Below, piece after piece: positions 26,601 to 32,378 of a stretch of DNA of 44,094 nucleotides. Position 1 is the first letter of the stretch. Each line of letters opens with the position of its first letter. The position numbers and the translations under genes were made by a program. The stretch spans positions 1-44,094 of the forward strand of contig JAFVAX010000076.1 of assembly GCA_017480285.1 (NCBI GenBank). Direction: 5' to 3'. This DNA comes from Paludibacteraceae bacterium (GTDB lineage: Bacteria; Bacteroidota; Bacteroidia; Bacteroidales; Paludibacteraceae). The notes beneath the pieces were generated by a model, which was not told the DNA's origin, did no database searches, and saw only the letters and a program-made list of their open reading frames with translations.

Positions 26601-29600
26601 TGACGGCGAAGATTTGGAAGGTTTCAGTCCGAACACTTATACCTATCAGCATAAATACGCCCGTTTGCTTGGTTTTGCTCGTCAGTATGCGACCGACAAA
26701 GTGGTGGAGACGATACGCTTTACGGGTGTTGTTTTAGAGGTGGAAGGAACTGAAAAACATACATATACAGTTTCGTATCCTTCCAATCAAAGCGATAATG
26801 CGTTGCTTGAAAACATCATTCTTGACGGAAAGGACTATGCCGATTTCTTTGCTGGTCTGACAAGTTACACTTTGCCTTTCTCTGCACCTGTTGATTTGCG
26901 TCTTATTGGTGAGCAGGGTCAGCGCATAAGTGTTGTTCCAACGAGCGACAGCTATTCCGTTGAGGTAACAGCACCAAACGGCGAAGTGTCGCAGACTTAT
27001 TCAATAGTGTTAGACCCTGTTGAGTCGGCTGATGCAACGATGCTTTCGGTTAATGTGCCTGATGCATATTTCTACGCCGACAAGACGGAACTCACTATAC
27101 CTGTTGAGGTTGGCAATCCGAAGACTCAACAGCCGCAGATACCTGATGTGTGGTTCTACCCGACACACGGCAGTTCGAAAGTGGAATTGGAAGTTTCGCG
27201 CAACTTAGGCGAAGCATCATATTTCAGCATTGAGAGTGAGGACGCAACCGCTACTCGTCAGTATGATTTGACTTTCGTAGCAGACCTGTCGCACAACACT
27301 GATTTGAGTGGCATATATGTCAATGGCATTTTGGTTGATAAGTTCGACCCGCAACGGCATTTCTATTCTGCTATGGTGAATGCGGAAGCGGTGCTCGACT
27401 ATTCGACTAACGATATGTTCCAGACCATCACTGTTATGAACATTGACGGTGATTATCAAATACATGTAGTGGCAGAAGATGGTAAGACGGAGGCAGATTA
27501 TTATGTAACGGTGTTTAAGAAACCGCTGTCGGACAATGCTACGCTCAAGAACATACTGCTTAACAATCTCAGTTTCACGCAGTTCAGCGAAGATGCAGTG
27601 CCGTTCAACCCGATGAATAATCAGTATGTCATACCTATTGGCTCGTCGGTTGAACTGCCTGATGTAAGTTTTGAATTAGGTGCTGAAGGTCAAACTGTTA
27701 CGGTTGAACACAGAAACGGCAATATCTTTGTTAATGTAACTGCACCTGACGGCAAAACGACTAACACTTATACACTTGCTTTCAATCAGAACATTTCTGA
27801 CAATACTTATTTACGAAACATCTATGTTGGCAGTGAGACTATCAGTGGTTTTGACCGTACGCAGACGACTTACGAAGTGTTGTTAGCATCGGGTGCAAGT
27901 ATGCCGACGGTAACACCGGTGAAAGATGAAGACGGTCAGCAACTGTCGCAAACAGTAGAGGGCAACAATGTGGTTATAGTTGTAACATCGGAAAGCGGCA
28001 ACAAACAACGAACATATATTGTCAGTTTCGTTGTAAGTATGTCAAGCAACGCTTCGCTCTCGACTATACTCTTGAATAATAACGAGTTGGACGAGTTCGT
28101 GGCAAACACTTATTTCTATTCTATTCAACTCTCTGTTGGTGAGACCTTTAGGGCGGTTGAGCCTGTGGAAGGTGATGAGTGGCAGACGATTAAGGTTGAT
28201 ACTTTGGTTAATACGCCGTCTGAACAGACTCTGCAAATAGCGGTTACAGCGCAAGACGGCAGTGAGCAGGCATATATAGTGCAACAACTATTGACACTCT
28301 CATCGGAGAACCGTTTGGATATGATTTATATTGACGGTAAGCCTATAACCGACTTTACATCAGATACTTATAACTATATTGTTGCAGAACAAGGCGATAT
28401 TACATACGATATACTTTCTTCAAGCGAACAAGTGGAAGTAGTTGAGACTGCCTTTGGTTATCAACTTGTGGTAACGGCAGAAGACGGTAGTCGGGCAACA
28501 TATACTATCACTTATCAAAAACCGCTGTCTGATAACGCTTTATTGAAAGGTCTCAAGTATGGTGATACTGAAATTGAGAACTTCGACGAGGAGAAGTTTG
28601 ACTATCGTGTGTCGTTGTTGTCTGGCTCGGAAACTCTGCCTATTGTTACATACATAAAATCGGAAGACGCACAGAATGTTACAGTTATGGTTGAGGGACA
28701 GGTGGTAAGTCTGACTGTTTTGGCAGAAGACGGTACCACAACAAACACTTACACCATAACGTTTATTATCGGAGAATCAACAAATGTATATCTTAAAGAT
28801 ATTCTGCAAGATAACGAGCCAATTGAAGGCTTTGAAAAAGAACAAAGCGACTATACAATAACTCTGCCTTACGGAACAAGCTCATTGCCGGAGATAACTG
28901 CTATGAAGTCGGATGAAAATCAGGTTGTTACGATAAGTAAGCCTAACGATATGACTTATGTTATAGAGGTTGTTGCGCCTGACGGTCAAACAACAGGCGA
29001 ATATACCATTGTGTTTGTCGTAGAGAAATGCCCAATCAACACGCTTGAGGGTATAACTATTGACAATCAGGCTATTGAGGACTTTTCAAAAGATGTTTTG
29101 GAATATACTTTTTATTATCCGAATGGCACGAGCGAAGATGAGTTGCCCGATGCGGAAGATGTTGTATATCAACTCACTGACCCGACTGAGACTGTCATTG
29201 TAACGAAAGATAATAACACTATATATATCGAAGTTACGGCAGAAAACGGTGATGTAAGAACCTATTCGATTACGCTTCAGGTTGAGTTGCCAAATAATGC
29301 ATTGCTTGATAATCTGACCGTTAATGGTGCTACAATTGCCGGTTTTGACCCGCAGAAATTCGAATACGAATACTCGCTTATGCAGGGAGAGGTGGAGCCG
29401 TTGTTAGAAGCTTCAGCACAAGATTCAACTGCTGAAATATCAATTACTTATCGCCATATAGAAGAAGGTTCGACAGGTGATACTACATTTATCTATTGCA
29501 CCGCTCTTGATGGTACGACTGAGGTTTATCGCGTATATCTGCACTATACTGCGATTGACTATTTGGGCGATGCTTCGGGTAAGATAGTGCTCTTCAAGCA

Positions 29601-29886
29601 CATAGCCGGAACCGACCAATATATGGCTTACTCGCTTCGTTATGGCGTTAGCGTGATGCTCTTTACTACTGACGGCAAGCGGGTTGTGGATGTGGCAGTA
29701 CCGCCGTGCAACCCTAACGAGGCTGTATGGGATTACGACAAGGACGGAGAGGAACTGCTATACGATGTTACGCCGAATGCCAACGGAACGGTGGTTGATA
29801 TACCGCACCGTGGCGAACCGTATATATATCTTATTAGACAGAACAACAAACGCCTTGAAAGCGGAAAAATAATGCTCGTACCATGA
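20644..29886 (+). CDS. Giant secreted multi-repeat surface protein (two PCMD-like domains, about 30 cadherin-like beta-sandwich repeats)
   Basis: A 3080-residue protein with signal peptide MKRIFVACMLVLGLFLPISL cut after about HAQ (residue 22). By eye the order is: PCMD-like carbohydrate domain about 25-263 (opens DSGFEDWSG, closes LYIDDIKMIY); about 15 repeats of 75-90 residues (264-1536); a second PCMD-like domain about 1537-1740 (opens VPNCEFKDW, closes MYVDYVRIAYN); about 15 more repeats (1740-2970); a C-terminal domain 2972-3080. Each repeat has the pattern SDNALLxxIxxDGxxIxGF, then Y-T-hydrophobic, then GQTV, then VTAxDGxTxTYTIxF, as in the PF12733 cadherin-like beta-sandwich family. The end (VMLFTTDGKR, then PYIYLIRQNN and GKIMLVP) resembles a T9SS sorting domain, less clearly than in the C10 protease. 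Probably an adhesin or glycan-binding fibre. The last codons overlap the glycosyltransferase start. Confidence 0.8.
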   Translation: MKRIFVACMLVLGLFLPISLHAQQLPDSGFEDWSGEKFDGSIQLKYWNASNVSQVGFKFNFVTREAGHSGSYSARIIEREVGAMGITETSPAYLSLGQPWTYLESITKISQATAGCAGGIKFTYRPDSVEVWLKRTGADWAKEDYHVLYYSWKGTAQSDKYKGKNGNCTSVTKTNEESDVRLVMNHNECGTTQKAVQVCEGWHRTRGQMNNWTRIVIPVYYMSDEKPDMCNVIFSASNYPNYRANSGLYAGNDLYIDDIKMIYSSEIQALFIGGKQWKGFDPTSSDEQVYSVGKGVSTIPEIRAVRGIGTLTNPRGETGNFTGRTLSGSEITITNGKIDGAATVITVKAEDGFSTHTYKIKFVSAPSDNAKLADILVNGSSMTNFSPNNRNFTVSLPYGTTAAPVVEAIKAEDGQTVKITQAGSTSGTCTIQVTAADGKTTGTYTINFTVALLADNTLVGIKVNGEEIAGFNPQQNIYTVELPLGTTEMPKVEAVSAYPKNEQTIVYTAPQKIDGGQYQISVSVPGNAITKTYKLNFKITASSNCSLKDLKVIGYEDKFLFEAFRLAYYISLPLGTTELPEIVWVAGDSYQTIERTDEGVDGITRIVVTAANGDSKTYKISFSTEKSSRTDLKAVYVDGKPLADFNPNQLTYKINLATGVTEIPEVTCDKGDEYQTVLIRQTGNTVRLQVTAGDGSTAIYQLDFVFKQADNALLQMIYIDGKELTGFAVDKYEYTYNLPSSYTSQPNVTWLQGDEYQTVSKRQKGGVTGDCILTVRSQAGTTNTYTIHFTQSVSTETTLKMIYIDGVEIEGFSAEKLEYTVSLPAGQATMPKVTYQKADESEQVIELTENQKVTLIVSAQNGDSRTYIVRFTLPMSDNALLQMIYLDGKVLDGFDQNILAYTCEIQNGKVPVITVLKSAGQQVTIQNSTGVGTAYITVTPEQGEGNIYTITFTEAMPQDVRLTSIKVDGTEIEGFSPETNEYTISYEGDRPEVSYTAVDGQTVSVLWEADRVRLLVENEGKVAYYTINLKRQQSATVTLKEILLDGTLIEGYKPEKTEYKIVVPAGQVIPTISYTKQDDTQVVFGGQTAKNEVSLVVVAESGDKGTYTLTFDVQPYTSTDLVAVYLDGEAVELLKGKYDYSFELEEQHPMPTLTYTADKGQTVMSYNASDIEQVIIVTAVNGSQATYHFNYNVKYLTDADLKGLYIDGKELPDFASDKLEYTYTLPWRTRAVPSVQPVLNSETQTVVVTYNGVNEKTYIKVVASDGVTEKVYSVQFDVIKSKNTQLDYIVLSDVDFDFDPAKTDYTITLPYGINKAPQLFYKKQEEEQQVSLHLAPVTEPTTMTVTAENGDTRTYTFLFKVQPAVGKNVLKSLIVRETEYSIPLNDSQMEYEVRLPFGTTSFTLDYEKSFAEQTVWMRQGGLLEPTVITVRGNRDTDDDKKYTIIPVVADNPAVLKSITINDELLADFDPQRFSYIVNTEYKGSNPIVTWTQEEEVDGNRVNVNVQIINSKHWRALVTCGEFSNYYDLWFYYPADVVPNCEFKDWTTAANNDAQKPVSWQVLADYFDKFTVVLSTHTFGQEVTKSGTDAVLLSTKISGGVSAYGGALGGYVPGFITLGSITGNLAVAGASTFTVQGGIDFHNSPDELIVRTRASSVSNSNRIVYQLWGAMGNAEKVLSTSTESAYTTHTIDLTEVNQKVGAPTQMNIILNSAFQESAYQTTSGSSAEMYVDYVRIAYNSKLAGIKVDGSEATKDGTSFTYTLPTAEYYGTPELTFTGEVEDQARQIVWSEEKNGVRTAEIRNFAEDGSYTDYTLTLTRPLSDNNLLTSIELDGEMLQGFNPETKEYAYNMPYGTTRMPDVNVGLATNRQTVFFIEGKSTIEITVKAENGSESVYRIQITRKSSSDTSLRNLACEGLEFEPETHQYTLTGKYMPELSILKQSDGQTVELDNEGKITVTAEDGTVGTYTISLTEPEQTTSGLLSQITLDGEDLEGFSPNTYTYQHKYARLLGFARQYATDKVVETIRFTGVVLEVEGTEKHTYTVSYPSNQSDNALLENIILDGKDYADFFAGLTSYTLPFSAPVDLRLIGEQGQRISVVPTSDSYSVEVTAPNGEVSQTYSIVLDPVESADATMLSVNVPDAYFYADKTELTIPVEVGNPKTQQPQIPDVWFYPTHGSSKVELEVSRNLGEASYFSIESEDATATRQYDLTFVADLSHNTDLSGIYVNGILVDKFDPQRHFYSAMVNAEAVLDYSTNDMFQTITVMNIDGDYQIHVVAEDGKTEADYYVTVFKKPLSDNATLKNILLNNLSFTQFSEDAVPFNPMNNQYVIPIGSSVELPDVSFELGAEGQTVTVEHRNGNIFVNVTAPDGKTTNTYTLAFNQNISDNTYLRNIYVGSETISGFDRTQTTYEVLLASGASMPTVTPVKDEDGQQLSQTVEGNNVVIVVTSESGNKQRTYIVSFVVSMSSNASLSTILLNNNELDEFVANTYFYSIQLSVGETFRAVEPVEGDEWQTIKVDTLVNTPSEQTLQIAVTAQDGSEQAYIVQQLLTLSSENRLDMIYIDGKPITDFTSDTYNYIVAEQGDITYDILSSSEQVEVVETAFGYQLVVTAEDGSRATYTITYQKPLSDNALLKGLKYGDTEIENFDEEKFDYRVSLLSGSETLPIVTYIKSEDAQNVTVMVEGQVVSLTVLAEDGTTTNTYTITFIIGESTNVYLKDILQDNEPIEGFEKEQSDYTITLPYGTSSLPEITAMKSDENQVVTISKPNDMTYVIEVVAPDGQTTGEYTIVFVVEKCPINTLEGITIDNQAIEDFSKDVLEYTFYYPNGTSEDELPDAEDVVYQLTDPTETVIVTKDNNTIYIEVTAENGDVRTYSITLQVELPNNALLDNLTVNGATIAGFDPQKFEYEYSLMQGEVEPLLEASAQDSTAEISITYRHIEEGSTGDTTFIYCTALDGTTEVYRVYLHYTAIDYLGDASGKIVLFKHIAGTDQYMAYSLRYGVSVMLFTTDGKRVVDVAVPPCNPNEAVWDYDKDGEELLYDVTPNANGTVVDIPHRGEPYIYLIRQNNKRLESGKIMLVP

Positions 29887-30860
29887 TGTTGTTTTCAATA
29901 ATAGTACCCGTTTATAACCGTCCGGAAGAGATGGACGAACTCTTGTACTCGCTCTGCCACCAGACCGACAAACTCTTTGAAGTCGTTGTGATGGAGGGCG
30001 TTTGCGAGCGTTCGTGCAGAAAAGTGTGTGAGGAATACAATAACGAGGTAGAGATACAGTTTCACAGGTTGGATACCGGTCGTAGTGAGCGTCGCAACGA
30101 GGGTATGCGGCTTGCCAAAGGCGACTATTTCGTTCTGCTTGACTCGGATGTAACTCTGCCGAACGATTATATTGAGAAATTGCGTAAGGCTCTGACTGAT
30201 AACTATGTAGATTGTTTTGGCGGACCTGACACGATGAACGATAGTTTTTCACCGATGCAGAGGGCTGTGAATTTTGCAATGACATCAATGCTTACTACAG
30301 GTGGTATTCGTGGCAGGATGAAAGATAAGAGTAAGTATATGCCACGAGCGTTTAATATGGGTTTCTCGCGCGAGGTGTTCGAGAAGACGGGTGGCTATGT
30401 TGATATGATAGGTGAGGACACAGACCTGAGCCTGCGTATCCGTGAGGCGGGTTTTACAGTCAGGCTTATTCCTGAGGTTTTCGTTTATCACAAGCGACGT
30501 ATTGACCTGAAAGGGCTTTTTCGTCAGGTCAATACCTTCGGTAAGGCTCGCGTGCTATTGTCAAAACGGCACAAAGGCTCGCTCAAACTGACACACCTGT
30601 TGCCCGCTTGTTTCGTCTTGGGACATTTGTTGTTGCTTGTGTTGGCATTGGCTTGGTCTTGGTGGTTTGTACTTCCGATATTGTTGTATGTAGTTACACT
30701 TTTCGTGGATGCTTTTAGACAAAGTAAGGACTTGAAAACTACGATGTTGAGTGTTGTGGCGAGTTACACTCAACTGACTGCATACGGACTTGGATTCATG
30801 GAGGAACTTGTAACGCATAAAGCAGAAAAACAGGCTGCGGAAAAACTGTATCGACAATAA
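29883..30860 (+). CDS. Family 2 glycosyltransferase with C-terminal membrane segments
   Basis: A 325-residue GT-A enzyme. The N-terminus FSIIVPVYNRPEEM at 4-17 is the nucleotide-sugar fold, TGRSERRNEGMRLAKGDY and LLDSDVTLP (about 86-95, the DxD motif) follow, and MIGEDTDLSLRIREAGF near 175-191 carries the acceptor-side ED motif. Two hydrophobic segments at about 240-262 and 264-283 suggest inner-membrane attachment. Two ATGs are possible (29883 and 29886); the first overlaps the giant gene's stop in ATGA, implying translational coupling. Donor and acceptor are unknown. Co-expression with a giant surface protein and rfbF fits surface glycan or glycoprotein assembly, which is inference. Confidence 0.87.
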   Translation: MMLFSIIVPVYNRPEEMDELLYSLCHQTDKLFEVVVMEGVCERSCRKVCEEYNNEVEIQFHRLDTGRSERRNEGMRLAKGDYFVLLDSDVTLPNDYIEKLRKALTDNYVDCFGGPDTMNDSFSPMQRAVNFAMTSMLTTGGIRGRMKDKSKYMPRAFNMGFSREVFEKTGGYVDMIGEDTDLSLRIREAGFTVRLIPEVFVYHKRRIDLKGLFRQVNTFGKARVLLSKRHKGSLKLTHLLPACFVLGHLLLLVLALAWSWWFVLPILLYVVTLFVDAFRQSKDLKTTMLSVVASYTQLTAYGLGFMEELVTHKAEKQAAEKLYRQ

Positions 30861-30871
30861 GGCGGAAGTAG

Positions 30872-30903
30872 TAAATTGTAAATTGTAATTAGTGAATTGT
30901 ATA
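30872..30903 (+). repeat. Heptamer leader tract abutting the rfbF start
   Basis: TAAATTG TAAATTG TAATTAG TGAATTG (30872-30899) then TATA then the rfbF ATG at 30904. Same unit and phase as before surE and lepB. Confidence 0.83.
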
Positions 30904-31674
30904 ATGAAAGTAGTTATTCTTGCCGGTGGTTTCGGCACTCGTTTTTCGGAAGCCACACAGTTGCTTCCCAAACCTATGATTGAGATAGGCGGTAAGCCTA
31001 TATTATGGCATATAATGAAGATTTACAGCCACTTCGGCTTTAATGATTTTATTATCTGTTGCGGCTATAAGCAATATGTTATAAAAGAGTATTTTGCCAA
31101 CTATTTCCGTCATAATTGCGACTTGCGTGTTGATTTGAGCAACAATACGCTTGAGGTATTGCGCAATCATTCAGAAAATTGGCGTGTTACGATGATTGAT
31201 ACGGGACTCAACACATTGACCGGTGGTCGCATCAAAAGGGTTGAGCAGTATGTTGGCGCAGAACGCTTTTTGTTGACTTATGGCGACGGAGTAGGTGATA
31301 TAGATATTCCTGCAACCGTAAAGGCTCACGAGAAAGCAGGTAAGTTGCTGACAATGACCACTTATCAGCCAACGGGCAAACTCGGCGTTGTTGATATTGC
31401 TGACGATGGCACGGTGCGTAATTTCCTTGAGAAGCCCAAAGAGTCAGGCTCGTGGATCAATGCCGGTTTCTTTGTGTGCGAGCCTGAGGTATTCAGCGTA
31501 TTAGGTAGTGATAATGAGATGTTTGAGCGTGAGCCGATGCAACGCCTCTTAGAGAAAAATCAGATCAACGCCTATCGTCATACAGGCTTCTGGAAACCGA
31601 TGGATACACTGCGCGACAATCAGGAATTGAACCTGCTTTGGCAAGATGGCAATGCACCTTGGAAACTGTGGTAG
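30904..31674 (+). CDS. rfbF: Glucose-1-phosphate cytidylyltransferase
   Basis: A 256-residue nucleotidyltransferase forming CDP-glucose from CTP and glucose 1-phosphate. The start at 30904 gives MKVVILAGGFGTRFSEATQ, the canonical N-terminus; a frame start four codons earlier lies in the heptamer tract and is rejected. Other signatures are LPKPMIEIGGKPILWHIM, LTYGDGVGDID and GFFVCEPEVF. Length is normal for RfbF. CDP-glucose normally feeds 3,6-dideoxyhexose synthesis, but no rfbG/ddhB or dehydratase gene follows here, so the pathway must continue elsewhere. It lies 43 bases after the glycosyltransferase. Confidence 0.92.
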   Translation: MKVVILAGGFGTRFSEATQLLPKPMIEIGGKPILWHIMKIYSHFGFNDFIICCGYKQYVIKEYFANYFRHNCDLRVDLSNNTLEVLRNHSENWRVTMIDTGLNTLTGGRIKRVEQYVGAERFLLTYGDGVGDIDIPATVKAHEKAGKLLTMTTYQPTGKLGVVDIADDGTVRNFLEKPKESGSWINAGFFVCEPEVFSVLGSDNEMFEREPMQRLLEKNQINAYRHTGFWKPMDTLRDNQELNLLWQDGNAPWKLW

Positions 31675-31679
31675 ATTTT

Positions 31680-31718
31680 GCCAAGTTCCCAAACGAAAAT
31701 CGGCCAAGTTCCCAAACG
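31680..31718. repeat. Pair of 16-bp direct repeats upstream of the folA promoter
   Basis: GCCAAGTTCCCAAACG occurs at 31680-31695 and again at 31703-31718 with a 7-base spacer (centre spacing 23 bases). The pair ends 12 bases before the -33 box of the folA promoter. Confidence 0.85.
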
Positions 31719-31730
31719 TGTGAAAATAAA

Positions 31731-31762
31731 TTTGCATATATAGCAGATTCTTAGTATATTTG
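31731..31762 (+). promoter_or_regulatory. Bacteroidota-type promoter of folA
   Basis: -33 TTTG (31731-31734), 20-base spacer, -7 TATATTTG (31755-31762), both exact. A second TAATTTTG at 31773-31780 lacks a -33 partner. The folA start is about 115 bases downstream, leaving an untranslated leader of roughly 105 bases. Confidence 0.75.
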
Positions 31763-31876
31763 CGATAAATTTTAATTTTGTGTCAGAATGAGTAATCCCA
31801 TATATGCGCGACGACAATGTTCTTGTTGTTCCTATAGGATGTTTGAAAGATTAACTTAATAATAACCGAAGATACA

Positions 31877-32368
31877 ATGATTTCGATAATAGTAGCCGTA
31901 GCAGAAGGCGGTGCCATAGGGCAAAAAGGTGATTTGCTTTGCCATCTGCCACTTGATTTACAACATTTTAAGCATATAACGAGCGGTCATACCGTGCTTA
32001 TGGGTAAGCGTACATTTTTCTCACTGCCCAAGCATCCGCTGCCTAACCGCCGAAACATTGTGCTTACCGATATTCAGGGGGAGCAACTTGAAGGGGCGGA
32101 AATGGTGTATTCGCTCAAAGAAGCAATAGAGGCAGCAAGAGGCGAGCAGGAGGTGTTTATTATTGGTGGCGGAATGGTTTATCGGCAGTTTTTCCCGTAT
32201 GCCGACAAATTGTATATCACTCATATTCACCACTCTTTTCCCGAGGCTGACACTTTTTTCCCTGAGATAAAGTTGGACGAATGGCAACTTTTGAGCGAGG
32301 AAAAAATCAGTGCAGATGAGAAAAATCCTTTTGATTTCACTTTTGCAGAGTACCTGCGCAAAAAATAG
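31877..32368 (+). CDS. folA: Dihydrofolate reductase
   Basis: A 163-residue NADPH-dependent DHFR reducing dihydrofolate to tetrahydrofolate. ISIIVAVAEGGAIG at 2-15, the active-site carboxylate Asp27 in CHLPLDLQHFK, VLMGKRTFFSLP near 45-56, LPNRRNIVL and the NADPH loop VFIIGGGMVYRQF are all visible. The tryptophan that usually precedes HLP (Trp22 in E. coli) is Cys22 here; this position varies in Bacteroidales, so I do not read it as loss of function. It has a strong promoter, and its stop lies 10 bases before the start of a very large secreted protease gene. Confidence 0.95.
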   Translation: MISIIVAVAEGGAIGQKGDLLCHLPLDLQHFKHITSGHTVLMGKRTFFSLPKHPLPNRRNIVLTDIQGEQLEGAEMVYSLKEAIEAARGEQEVFIIGGGMVYRQFFPYADKLYITHIHHSFPEADTFFPEIKLDEWQLLSEEKISADEKNPFDFTFAEYLRKK

Positions 32369-32378
32369 CACAAAAAAA

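Noticed and set aside
20644..29886. Possible CRISPR or DNA tandem-repeat array
   Set aside because: The periodicity is at protein level (75-90 residues). The DNA units are strongly diverged, with no identical short repeats or unique spacers.
31877..32368. Trimethoprim-resistance-type DHFR because of Cys22 in place of Trp
   Set aside because: That position varies in chromosomal Bacteroidales enzymes, the rest is an ordinary FolA, and there is no mobile context.
32310..32378. Upstream start for the C10 protease overlapping folA
   Set aside because: The 23 extra residues overlap folA coding sequence and would precede a perfect signal peptide, so the ATG at 32379 is preferred.
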